Source: Tubulanus polymorphus (lineage: Eukaryota > Nemertea > Palaeonemertea > Tubulaniformes > Tubulanidae). Taken from it: a stretch of DNA of 64,000 nucleotides. Below the pieces are notes generated by a model. The model worked only from the letters and a program-made list of their open reading frames with translations. It did no database searches and was not told the DNA's origin. The stretch lies in NCBI RefSeq assembly GCF_964204645.1, contig NC_134026.1, positions 8,195,450-8,259,449 of the forward strand. Direction: 5' to 3'. The position numbers and the translations under genes are program-made. This document shows positions 1 to 11,631 of the stretch, one piece after another (within the stretch, counting starts at the first letter, position 1; each line of letters begins with the position of its first letter).

Positions 1-806
1 GCGAGCTGTAATGCAATATACGGTTCGAAACGTATGATCTGAAGATATCACAATGTTGCTGGCGCATAATTTTTGGAGTTACGGCGTTTGCAATTGCCTC
101 AGCATTCTGAAAAATAAAAGAGTAAATTGCTGTAAACTTGTGTCTACTGTAATCGATTTTGAAAAAATCCTCAATTTAATAAAAATGCAAAACCTTATCT
201 TTAATACCCTAAAATCCCCTGCTTTTGGTTCAACAGGTGGCGTCGAAATGAGAAAACTGTTCCGTTCTTCATTTAAGGCACTTTCTGAAATTCATACAAA
301 TAAATTAAAGATTAAAGCATAGAACGATAATACTTGCTGGTTTAAGGATGTTCGTGGTTACTCTTCCATGCGCCACGTGTTGCTTTCGTAACGCTGCTGA
401 ATAAGGACAATATTGCAGGCCTGTGCCGAGCCTTTTTGAGCGGCAGTTCTATTTAAAAAGGGCACCTTTTCACCGTATATATATGAAGTGCATATATCAA
501 TATGTAGTGCCCGGGTACCTGAATAAATCATTTGAGAAGAAATTACTTTTCATTTTCCAAAAGCATGAAAATTGAATCCAAATTTCGAAAAATCTTGACA
601 ATTTTTTGGCGCTAACTTTTTTTGAAGGGCACTACTTTTAGGGAATTTTTTGGGAGTTCGTTCGCTGGCCCCGAACGCCCGTCCCCTTCGGCACGGCTTG
701 AGGTGATGGAATTCCGAACTAGTTAAATATGTAATATGTAAATAATTAATTTTGGAAATTTAAACCAGGGACATTGGGACTTCTAATAAGCCTTAAAATC
801 TTGTTA

Positions 807-901
807 CTAATCACCACGCCTAATTGTGATGTACCGCTATGCAACCTAAAGGTTCTGCCTAGGTTGCAAACCATTACTTCACAATTAGGGGTGGTGATTA
901 G
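807..901. mobile_element. Small hairpin MITE
   Basis: Inverted arms at 807-829 and 879-901 differ at one position. A second inner stem (841-850 with 860-867) nests inside, so the whole 95 bp can fold into one hairpin. No coding capacity. The transposon superfamily is not determined. Confidence 0.7.
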
Positions 902-984
902 GCGTTGCATAGTTTACATTTCAATCGAAAATCCGTGGGTATCATGATGAATCAATTGCAGATCACAATATCCGTGATAAAACG

Positions 985-1195
985 ATACGAGTAAAATCCC
1001 ATCCCACAATGAATGAATTTAGTGATAAAATGTTTATTAAAACATATAAGAAATATTTCGAAGAAGGGTGGTAGAAACCACCCTTCTTCAGTCTAAAATG
1101 ACTGAAGAAGAGTGGTAGTAACCACCAAATATTTCTTATATGTTTCAATAAACATTTTATCACTTAATTCATTCATTGTGGGATTTTACTCGTAT
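985..1195. mobile_element. Hairpin MITE with ~70-bp terminal inverted repeats
   Basis: The outer arms start ATACGAGTAAAATCCCA at 985 and end with the inverse at 1195. They match over about 70 bp with a few indels, including an extra ATCCC in the left arm. Two smaller stems lie between the arms. The TTGTGGGATT block in the arm recurs in other dispersed repeats of this window. Confidence 0.75.
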
Positions 1196-1360
1196 AGTTT
1201 ACATTTCAATTCAATCAACACAAATCTTTTGTTTTTGAAATATATATAGATAAGTTTATTCATGCAATAATGAGAATAAGTACTAACGGTAATCTTACAA
1301 AATAAAAAAAGGCAATAACAACGTCATTACAAAATAAAGACCTCCGATTGAGATATTCCA

Positions 1361-1439
1361 GCGGCCGCAATTTGTGCGGCCGCGGCCGGGGCCGCGACTG
1401 TATTTCATACCAGCGGCCGCGGCCGCGACCGCGGCCGGC
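1361..1439. repeat. GC-rich island with four NotI-type palindromes
   Basis: The octamer GCGGCCGC occurs at 1361-1368, 1376-1383, 1413-1420 and 1419-1426. Two GC-only blocks are separated by a short TATTTCATACC spacer, and TTTCATACC recurs directly after the second block. The surrounding DNA is AT-rich, so this is a sharp compositional anomaly. Function unknown. Confidence 0.7.
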
Positions 1440-2118
1440 TTTCATACCCTACCATTTTCAGGAACGAATCAGGGTAGACTGGTTGCCGGTCTCTACCTCA
1501 CTTAAGACCTATTTGCGTGCGATCGGTCTGTATAAATCGTTTCGTGGCGTTTTTTACCAAACTGATCCTTTGTAAATCGATTTTTAAATGATGAAAAAAG
1601 AAAAATTGAATTGGCTCATTTTATAGATCGGGCTCAAGACCCTGAGATCACAGCTGGTCGGCACCTCACTAGGAGATGGCAGGTCCAATTTACTAAAATG
1701 AAAATCATTGCGAATCCCTGACTGAACTGGCGTAAACTAAGGTAATGGTAGAATGTCTAATATTATTGCGGCATGTCCGCTTCATACATATTCCGAAAAG
1801 GACATATATATTCTGACAATGATAATGATGATAATTCAGTATAACTCGGACTTTTCAATCCGGCAATTTCATTTAATTCGGATGTCCATTTAACCTGGAA
1901 CCACGTAAACTATCTGAAATCTTGGCAGTTCCTATAGTCATTCAATTAAGTAAGTCCAATGAGTAAGAATTCCTAGTATAACCATTCATGTTTTAACTTA
2001 AAACATCTGGATGGTAGATTAACTTTATACTTAATTCGGATGACTCGGGACTGCCATTTATTGATGATCATAAGATGTATCGATTTAGATACAAGTTTAA
2101 GTTTTTATGTCAAGTTCA

Positions 2119-2124
2119 TTTATT
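2119..2124 (-). terminator. Candidate polyadenylation signal of transporter copy 1
   Basis: AATAAA on the minus strand (TTTATT on plus), about 195 bp downstream of the copy 1 stop codon. It lies in a segment that is deleted in copy 2. Confidence 0.45.
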
Positions 2125-2318
2125 TCATAAAAAAGAACATGTACAACATAATGACATTTACAATTACAGGTTTGAGAAAAGTTAGATTTTTCCTCCGTTA
2201 GACAAGTACAAAAAATCATAATTTTGGCCAATTCCATTTCTTTGCTTCAATTTTACAACAAAAGATACACGATTAAATCTACACTGCAAATATTGGCTAA
2301 TTAGTATCCAAAAGGGAA

Positions 2319-5300
2319 TCACGAGGTTAAAATGCCTTGTTGTTTTATAGGCCTACACCGCCGTGTCAGTTGATCGATTCTTTCCCCGAACATCACAGAT
2401 AAAGGTTGTAGAAATGACAATACGACGCCAACTATCATAAATAGCGATGGCTAAAATTCGAAATAAAAATTTCAAATACATGTATATATTTTATAGATGT
2501 TTATACACATTTAAAACAATTTAACTACATTAACGGGACTTTCTTGCACCTTCCCTAAATTTCTAGGGTTATATATGCGATAAGTTGGATCGGTGATAAA
2601 TTGGGGCACTATGCGTCGATGGAGATGTGCCTTCACAGTTTAATTCAGGCATGGCATGTTTCTAATCAGCAGTACCGTGTAACATTTCATAGAAATAAAG
2701 TGGGACGGGTATATACTTACTGGTAGGTAATCAATAGGTGGTCCTTCTCCCCATTTGAACAATGGATACTGAAGCATTCCTATGATCCCACCATTTACAA
2801 TCCTCAAAGTTCCGTACAATCGACCAAAATGTTCCACTGGGAATCTACGGTTATTAGCATCAGAAATGAAAAGATGAAACTCCTATCAGCTGCGATCATC
2901 CGAGCGTTTATGCCCCGGGCCGTTCACCGTTCACACGGGGTCCGAATTTGGCCCCACCAAAAACGTCGGACCAGGCCCGAGCCAAATTTTAGCAGGGGGC
3001 AAAATGATTGCGTTTGAATTACTACTGGTTCCAGGTGTGACTGACCGCATTTCTAGCACGGGTGACGTCACATTTGCGTACGTGAATTTCTACTGACTCC
3101 ACCCGGAAGTGACTAGCTTCGCTTTGCCACTGCATTATTATGTATCGAGTGAGTGGTTTGCGTGTGGACGCGCTCTGTAATTAGGCACGGGCCAAATTTG
3201 ACTTTGATGTGATCCGGCCCAGCAGGGCCAAATCGTCTCCGTGTTATTTCAGCTATCTAATAACTTCATAACTAACCAGTACTTACGCCATGAATAGGAA
3301 CGCTCCACCCAGACCGTAGAGAAACGCTCTGAATACAACGATAGAGATGAACTGTACGTAAAGTAGACCTTCAACAGGAATCAAAACTAGTACCGACAGT
3401 AACAAACAAACAAAACTACAGAACGCCTGAGGTAATGCAGCTGGTCTTATCTGATCATAATAATTCGGATTATCACCTGTAAAATTGTAATAGAAATAAA
3501 AACAAGACAATTTTCATTCAAATATTGTGAATTATGTATCAATATCGAAATGCAAGATGTGTACAATGTTGGTATGCGCCAGCAGAGGTAACAAGAAAAT
3601 TAACTTTAATAAATTATTTGACGCCTGCGAAAAAATGTAGAATTTCTGGGAGAAGCTAATGTGGAATTGCAAATTTGAAATCGAAGTTTTAAGAAATTTG
3701 GGGAATTATGAGATTTGGCGATTGGGTAGATGATACAGTCTTCAACTGGTCTAATTTTAAAAAAATTGTCAACTTGTGGCCGACTTCGATTCACTTTTGC
3801 CTCTAAGCTGGTTTGCAACCTCATTACCTCCATGGTTGAAGAAAGAGTTCTTTGGATGTTTGCTTCATCATGACGTTGAGCATATCGTGTAGCCAGCCGG
3901 CCCGGTCCTGGGGCCCGGTTTGGCTGTCACTCGATATCCTAGACTTGAGTCTGGGTTGAAGTAGACATTGTCATTTAAAGAACTTATTCATGTTGTTCTG
4001 TATGAATTAACCGTGTGTCTTGTATTTTGTATTTTCTTATTTTAAGATTTGTAAGTTTTTTAAATTTTATCCCGGAATTTCAATGTAATAATGATCAATA
4101 AAGTATTGAATTGAATTGTCACCTTATACACATGCCATCAATGGACGCGGAGCCGTATATGACAGCTATGCTATTATAAATTGCTAATCTCATGAAACTT
4201 GCATACCCCTTGTATCGAACATATTTTCTAAAACATTTGAATATTGAAATTATATGTTAACACGTTTTTATATAGACCGCTTGTAGCCGCCGATGAAATT
4301 CACGCCGGCCCTACTCAGATCGTAGATAGCTTCGTCATTCCACTAGCATCCCCATGTCAGGGTCTGACTTTTATATCAGACTTCCAAATCGTGTATACAT
4401 CCGCCATTTAACCGAATAATCCGATTTACTTATCATTTCTATTTATGCCTGCCGCTCCTGATATAATCATACATCCTTTACTATTACAATACGTCTTCTC
4501 ATGATATTCAATGCAATATAACATTTCGACGTTCAAATAGACGTCATTATATAATCAAAGGGAGCCATTCTACATCTTTATCAATAATATTTTGCCAAAT
4601 AGCTTGTATGTGTACACATAAACCTGTGACGTTTTGCACATCGATTTACGGTTGTCGTTTGTAAAATGACGCTGAATGGTTAACATTGTTTAGGTTTCAT
4701 AATGGTAACGTTTTATAAGGCGTCAAAAAATGCCAGCGGTGTAAAAAAGGTTACACGTCACGAGTCCGACGGTTCACGAATTTTGAATTACGTATCAACA
4801 TCAAAACGACTTTCTTATTCAATAAAACATGAAGCAGCACTTGGGAAAAAGAAATGCAAGATGTGTACAATGTCTGTATGCGCCAGCAGAATAAAAATGC
4901 CAGGGGTGTAAAAACACCAGAGGAAAAATGCCAAAAGGAGATTGTTGCGTTTTTTTCAGTACGGACATAAGTGTTCAAACTGAAATCAAACAAGTGATTC
5001 CCAGAAACTTTTGATTCGATTTATCATAAAAAACTTGGGTGTCAAATCGTCTCCTAAACTATTCATTTCATTGTTGATTTGATATTATTTTAGATTACAG
5101 GAAATTTATTGATCGCAACAATGCATCAATTTTTCTAATTTACAATAATCTAGAAATATGTTGTATCTAAATGTCATCTAGTGTGAATAAGAGGAAACAG
5201 GTAAATAATCCCCCAGTAAAAATCCCACAAGATCTATGTACCTGTATTCCTAAATATTGTTCTGAAAAATGTCATGCTCTAATTTTCACCTAAGATTTGT

Positions 5301-8176
5301 ATTCTAATTTGATTGAAAACTGAACTTTGGGGGGATTTTTGCTAGAAGAAGTTTTTTCTCGGGATTCCAGTAGGATTTTTACGGGGAAAATATCCCCAAT
5401 TCTTCAAAGTGGGTAAAAATCCCCCACTTTTAACTTGCATGTATATACAACCTAAGGATTTGGGGATCTTTTACTCAGGGGATGTGTACTCGGTAGATCT
5501 TTGCTTATAACCGAGAGGGATTTTTACCTGCATTCTAAATAAGACTATCGTGTTCAATGTTAATACATTCTCATGTTTTAATTGTCTATTTGTCTTTTAT
5601 GAATTACGGATTCACAATATTTCAACTGTGCATGCAGTATGTGAATGTCATGTTTAATGTTTACAAATTCTCATGTTACAGTAATCTCTGCATATTTCCT
5701 TCTGGTATTTTTGCCTGATTTTTCCTCTGGCATTGTTACCTGTGTTCTATATTGCCAGGTACTTGGTGGCCGATTCAAACAGATCACTGTACATGATAAG
5801 ATCATAGAAGACAATTATGGCAAGCTTTACATACATGTATATAGAAAATAGACTTAAATACATACGGTGAAGACGTTTCTTCTCCAAGTGCAAAAATAGT
5901 CCTTCCAATGGTCCAAGAAATATGCCGCCAAGCAGAATATAGGAAAATATATTCGTGAAAAAACTCACTGTAAAACATCAAACACATAGTATAACTGTTA
6001 TTACTGGGTATTTTGCGGTTTTGCGTATCAATTAGGCCTACCTTTATCAACATCGTTTTTAGTGAAGCGGGTGAGCATTGGGTTTAAAGTGCCCATATAA
6101 TAGAAGAATTGTAGTTGAATTATAGCCTCCCACATCAATTCTAATAGATAGACTCTACTGAACAAATAATATGTCAAAGCTTTCACCTTACGTTCATCAA
6201 CTGTAAAATGAAACCGGTGTTAAATGAGTTGTGGGCTGATAATATGAAATCCTAATATGCAGTACTTTCAGCAATGCAGTCTAACCTTTCGGTTCGTAAG
6301 AAGTTTGTATTTCGTTCGTTTGGTTACTCGCATCTTCGACTGAAACTGTACCAGCTATATATCCTACTTTGGGGTCTGCGTCGTCGTTCGAACGATTCTT
6401 ATCACTTCCTCGCTGATGATCTTTCGGGAAAACTTTGAACTTAGGAAGCAGGGCGAATGTGCTTATCGACACCATCACCACACTCAATACGCACAGAACA
6501 ATGAAATAGTGTAATCGTTTCACACCTTTGCCGTGCAAATGCTGCAAGAATGATTCCACTTGATAATCACAACATAAACTGACATTACAAAATCTTGAAT
6601 AAACTACTCAAGGAATCATTTTCGGACTTAAATTTTCGTTATTATTGTGGGATTCTCTTTATATCATCGTCTCAACGCAGATAAAGTGTGCTATTAATGG
6701 CGATTAAGGTAAGCTCGCTATCCGAGCAGTAAGCCTTTTTAATTACTTGTCTCCTATCATTTGAATAAAATTCATCACAATTTTCACTCCTTTTTTCTGA
6801 AGTCCTTCTGGGATGGAAAATGCTCAAATAATAAGAAAAAAATGTATTTTCCTTTTCATTTTTTCTCTTCGCCCTCCCAACGTTTTGTTGAAAAAATACC
6901 CCGCTCTCCAACTAATTAGAAAAGGCCTCAGCAAAATGAAAGGGATGCGGTTCTGTGGCATCCTAGGAACTTAAGGTTGTGTGATTAATCGGCAAGAAAT
7001 TAACTTATTGATTACCTTCATAATTAACATTACAAAACTGGAAATGTCAAACGAAGAATTGTATAACGTAACAACCGTTAAACGAGCTGTATCAAAATAA
7101 TTGCCAATCTAAAAAGAAAATTACAATTTTTTCTTTAAACAAAACACAATTATATCACTATCAAAAATATTCAAAAGCGTGCTGTTGTTCAAATGAAATT
7201 ATGATTTGTACCATGACGTACCTGCATATTAGTTGCAAGCAAGCCTATGCCTCCGATACCAATACCAGCTAACCCAGGAAATACGAGGACAGGAACATCT
7301 GTATGCACAAATTTTCCGATCATTGAGCAGGTTGCCGAAATATCAGGACCGTATCACTGCTTCTGGGCCCAATCCCTGCCTTGTCAAGCGAAAATATTGA
7401 TTCAAGAAAACGGATTTTTTTGCTCAATTTACATAGTTGAAATAAAATTGGGGGTTGCAAAACTGTAACCCCTGTTACAAACCTAGAAAGTCTAAATCAA
7501 AAGTTATTGTAATTTACGTACCCGGACTTGCAAAACCCAACATTAAACAGCCACTGGCATATGTAATGCTGAAAGGAAAATTTAAAAAATCATTATGCAC
7601 TACGGTGGCTGATTCGGGCTATACTAAAATATTTTCTGTATGGCTAAACGAACGATGAAAATATGCGGTCAATTTTCTTTTGTTTTCTCGCTCTATCCGA
7701 ATAATGCCTCTTCTCTTCTGGAACCCGGCCTTCCAAATTTCCTAGATCCGTTCATGAAACAGCATATGAATACGTTTGAATACGTTATCAACTTACATGA
7801 TAATAATTCGCGTTACTCTGGTTCCATATTTATCTAACAACCAACCAATAACTGCAGCAGAACAACTTAGAGCTGCTACGCCTATCGAAAACACTAACAT
7901 TAGCATGTCATTCTGTTGGAGGCACGTCGGATAGGCTACACTCGCATTGTTGTCATCTTTAGTCACAATCTCTGCAAATGATTCCGAATCACTCGCCGTA
8001 TCGCTACCGTTTTTTAGACCGATGTTGCACAAATGGCTATAGACTCCGTCTTGCTTAAGGACAAAAACTAATGGCACCCAGCCGAATATGCTGCCAGCAA
8101 ATATTAAACATTCGAACCATCCAAATAGAAACGAAACCAAGTTCCTTAGACGTTCATTACGGTGATAATTCTCCAT
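2319..8176 (-). CDS. SLC43-family transporter, copy 1 (SLC43A3/ENBT1-like)
   Basis: This is a complete major-facilitator membrane transporter gene. The SLC43 family moves large neutral amino acids (A1, A2) or purine nucleobases (A3); exon-by-exon similarity is best to SLC43A3. Coding exons, 5' to 3': 7797-8176, 7522-7568, 7222-7298, 7016-7108, 6286-6541, 6042-6200, 5866-5967, 3287-3476, 2721-2844, 2319-2450. All junctions are GT-AG and in phase, giving 519 aa (human SLC43A3 is 491). The start is the ATG of MENYHRN; the upstream codon is GTG. Visible features are TM1 with FGWFECLIFAGSIFGW, a glycosylatable loop (NGS, NAS), the MFS loop motif GWLLDKYGTRVTR, IGNYFDTAR, a charged central loop in exon 5, and FPVEHFGRLYG in exon 9. 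The fifth-exon acceptor at 6541 was chosen because it keeps phase and matches the family length exactly. Substrate cannot be decided from sequence. Confidence 0.92.
2905..3252. mobile_element. MITE in intron 8 of copy 1 (GGGCCAAATTT family)
   Basis: The ends carry inverse CCGAATTTGGCCC / GGGCCAAATTTG-type blocks. Related sequence is in the same intron of copies 2 (13393-13740) and 3 (23625-23815, shorter by about 130 bp internally), and a stand-alone copy lies at 58918-59165. Non-coding. Boundaries approximate. Confidence 0.6.
5198..5530. mobile_element. Intronic MITE with repeated GTAAAAATCCC motifs, copy 1
   Basis: The termini are inverse (CAGGTAAATAATCCC at 5198; GGGATTTTTACCTG ending 5530). 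GTAAAAATCCC or its inverse recurs several times inside, so several alternative stems are possible. It is present at the matching place in copy 2 but absent from intron 7 of copy 3. Confidence 0.6.
7601..7619. repeat. Solo end of the TATGGTGGCTGATTCGGGC transposon family
   Basis: This 19-bp block, lying between exons 1 and 2, matches the terminus of the complete element at 44418-44874. It recurs in copy 2 (about 18104) and copy 3 (about 26918), so it predates the triplication. Confidence 0.5.
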
Positions 8177-8339
8177 GCTCACGCTTAGATTGTGCGTGTG
8201 ATATTACTTTGAATGCGTTTTGAGCATATAGATATTACGCACAGCAGAAATCGCTTCTTGTCGAATTCAATGGGGACATTGATTTTTTTACGAGATTAGC
8301 CGAAATTTGACCTAATATATATGATATATACCCGGTCTG

Positions 8340-9718
8340 CAGAACAATGTGTGGCTTAAACTTAAGCGTACTCATTTACGCCGATAATACGGTCCTATTC
8401 GCCGATAGTCCACAAGGACTTCAGCATTTAATTGATAACCTGTATGCCTACTGTAAAAAATGGAAATTATGTATTAATTGTGATAAGACGAAAGTGATGA
8501 TTTTTTCTAAACGACGGTTACGGATCTTACCTGATTTCTTTATAAACGGCCAGAAACTGGAAATAGTTGATAGTTATAAACACCTGGGTATAATTTTTTC
8601 TTATACAGGATCCTTTGTTCAATGTCGTAAAACTCTAGCGGAGCAAGCAAGGAAATCGTTATTTTTTGTACTAAAGAAGGCCAGCGAGCACTCCCTACTT
8701 AGATATAACTTTAAAACTTTTCGATAGCATGGTATTACCAATTTTATTGTTTGGCTGCGAAATTTGGGGTTTTGAAAACCCCCAGGTACTTGAAGGAGTC
8801 CAGTTATCTTTTTTCAGTACATACTTAGAGTAAAGCGATCCACCCCTAGTATTTTCATCGATGGTGAACTGGGACGCCACCCCTTGGATATTTTTGTTAA
8901 AATCAGAATGGTGAAATTCTGGGCCAAATTAGTCAATGAAACAAACAATATTTCTTCGTTAATATATAAACATGGTTATTACATGCACATCAATGGACAA
9001 TCTAATAATGGATTTGTCATGTTAAGAATATCCTTGTGAGAAATGGCCTCGGTTACTTCTGGGAGAACCAGGCAGTCCCTGACATCAACCACCTAACTGC
9101 TCTTTGCGACAAAGACTGACTGACCAGTATACCCAAGACTGGCACGCGAAAATCAATGAATCACCAATTGCTGCATCTTACAGAAAATTTAAACATCAAG
9201 CCGGTTTCAAATTTGAAGATTATTTAACTTCCATCCCTTTAAACATCCGTGTAGAGATGTGCCGTTTCAGATGCTCCAATCATAGGTTATCTATAGAGGA
9301 GGGTAGATATCGCCATATTGAGCGAAATGAAAGAATATGCACTAAGTGTAATATGGGAGTGGTTGGTGACGAATTTCATTTTCTTTTAGTGTGTCCATTT
9401 TCACAAAATTTAAGAACTGAATTCATCCCTAGATATTTCTGGCGCTCCCCACACCAAAGCCAACTCCAAAATCTGTTCAACTTATCTGGATCACTCCTTC
9501 TCAATTTGGCGATATATATCAAAAAAGGTTTGCAATTATTCTATTAATATCTGTCATGTTCGCCGTATTGTTATTATGTGTATATACGTGTATTGTAATT
9601 TTTCTAATTTTTCTCTTTTGCTTTTTCTTTTCTATAAATATATTGTATTGTATGTTTAACTCTGTGCAATGAGTTAATTGTGGAGCAATAGACTTAACTT
9701 AACTTAACTTAACTTGAA
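8340..9718 (+). mobile_element. 5'-truncated, decayed non-LTR retrotransposon (LINE), copy 1
   Basis: The fragment starts in the reverse-transcriptase palm, where the catalytic box reads YADN instead of YADD. It continues through LINE-type residues (KTKVMIFSKRR, YKHLGIIF) to a frameshift near 8727. After several stops it resumes at 9104-9547 with a C-terminal zinc-knuckle-like C-x2-C...H-x4-C segment (CTKCNMGVVGDEFHFLLVC). A short ACTTA repeat at about 9694-9718 looks like the 3' tail. It cannot encode an active enzyme. It sits about 165 bp upstream of the copy 1 start codon, in opposite orientation. Family assignment (CR1/L2-like) is inference. Confidence 0.85.
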
Positions 9719-9865
9719 CCTGACCTCGCGTGTATTGTGATGTATGTATATCGTAAATTAAGTGTACAAAGTGTCATAACAGAACAAGTCATTTTATTAT
9801 CAACGGATGAATGATGAATCGTGATTGTGACGCGTGATCAGTGATTGACAAATCGGATTTTACTT

Positions 9866-11631
9866 AATAAAGAAGTTTCCAGTTTCTAGGCGCCATTTTG
9901 TAGCGGTCCCTCGAGGTCCCCATTGTTGCGATTATTTGCGCTCATTTTCAAAACATAAGTTTAGATTGAATATCATATAGTTCTGCAGTCCCTTGCTCGA
10001 TGAACTTAATTTATACACCATTTTAATGGAAATGAAATGCAAATATTTGATGGTGATTCTTGGATTTTTTGAACGCAGCAATTGAGAACAGTGACGATAT
10101 GAAACCAAGGACCGCATATCTTAACCGCGCGTAAAAGAAATCGCGATATTTATTAATTCTGAAATATCTAAGTATATCTTGAAGCTATATTTCCAATTTT
10201 CACATAGGTTAAAGAGGGTTATTTGCAGTTTAGGCCTGCTTTAAAATGTTTTGAATATCTTTCCTGAGGACTGATCTGTACCCGCTTGAGTTGAGATTAC
10301 GCGCAAAAGGGGTCTCCCACTGCGCACCGCCATTTCACCGAACATTGAGATTTGCGAAAAGAAATCGCAAAAATAAGATTTTATACTGGTTTGATATCAT
10401 TAATATTGCTTCTTATGGTTATATATTACCTTTATTTTCGTATGGTTAAAAATGGACTTTGAGTGCTTTGAGGAATTTGAGTTTTGTAGCGTTGGGAAAT
10501 TGAAGGATTTCTTGTAAGAGTGGGGACGTTCTGTGTTGGTTGCAAAGGTGGCCTAGTTGAGAGCCTAATTTGCTTTCCAACAGAATGTATCACTCATGGA
10601 TGGACACTAGAACAAAATCTAAGTTTTTATATAATTTTGAATATGCGGCGCAGCTTTAAGTAGCCCAACTGGACGTTGACCCCCTAAAACAGAATATCAA
10701 ATTGGGGACAGGAACCCCTTCAAATATAATATTGGAATTTTATATCAGTAAGGTTATCTGGTCGATGTTTTCCAGCAAGAAGGTTGAGATTCAGTAAATT
10801 CATCGTATGATCCCAGGATGAGGGATTACCAGAGGGAGAGAGATATGTGTTGAAATATGTCCTAAGCGTTTAAATTGACTGGCACATTTCACCATGGACT
10901 CTAAAACGTTTTGGGCCTATGATTTCACCGAACACAAAATCGGCGCTAGGCTGGACGGGCTGCATGCGACAATTCCCCAACTGGGCCTTTCAAACTTCAA
11001 AGCGGGACAAACCGGATCCCGAAACAGGCTAATCAAATTGCCCCCGCCAAAATACAGTACAAACAAGTTATGGATTATAATCTCAAAATATCCCCATGGA
11101 AAATGTGAAGAAATCAAATTGCATTTAAAGATTTCTTGTCGCAAATCTCAATGTTCAGTGAAATTGCAATGCGCAGTTGGAGACCCCTTTTGTGCGTGAT
11201 CTCAAACTCAAGCGGGTACAGATCAGTCGTCAGCAAAGATATTCAAAAGATTTTAACGCAGGCTTAAACTGCAAATAACCCTTTTCAACCTCTATAAAAA
11301 TAGAAAATACAGCTTCAAGAGATACTTAGATATTTCAAAATCAATAAGTATTGCGATTTCTTTTACGCGCCGTTAAGATATGCGGTCCATGGACTCACAT
11401 CGTCACTGTTCTCAATTGTTGCATTCAAAAATTTCAAGAATCGCCAACAAATATCTGCATTTCATTTCCTTTAAAATGGTGTATAAATTAAGTTCATCGA
11501 CCAAGGGACTGCAGAACTATGTGATATTCAATCCAAACTTATGTTTTAAAAATGAGCGCAAATTATCGCAACAATGGGGACCTCGAGGGACTGCCACAAA
11601 ATGGCGCATAGAAACTGGAAACTTCTTTATT
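9866..11631. mobile_element. Foldback-type element with ~500-bp inverted arms, copy 1
   Basis: The arms run about 9866-10380 and 11130-11631. The outer ends are AATAAAGAAGTTTCCAG and its inverse. The arms contain the same diverged sequence in opposite orientation, with a ~750-bp unrelated middle that has no convincing protein. A solo fragment of one arm lies at 50866-51040 inside FGFRL1, which shows that the family is dispersed. Probably a non-autonomous DNA transposon; no target-site duplication could be settled. Confidence 0.8.

Larger units (their letters stand above)
1..1890. other. Intergenic flank left of the transporter array
   Basis: I see no gene here. The stretch holds two hairpin MITEs (807-901 and 985-1195), a GC-rich palindromic island (1361-1439) and otherwise unremarkable AT-rich sequence. 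Short open frames in it have no recognisable protein features or splice context. Confidence 0.6.

Noticed and set aside
4702-4911. Small frame repeated in copies 1 and 2 within intron 7
   Set aside because: Absent from copy 3, no protein features; conservation is explained by the recent duplication.
6542-6559. Exon 5 of the transporter starting at the upstream acceptor before GTGGAATCA
   Set aside because: It breaks phase with exon 4 by one base; the acceptor TTCTTGCAG ending at 6542 keeps phase and gives the exact family length.
10894-11199. 101-residue frame inside the long-arm element
   Set aside because: It crosses the arm/middle boundary, has no recognisable domain, and is preserved only by the recent duplication.
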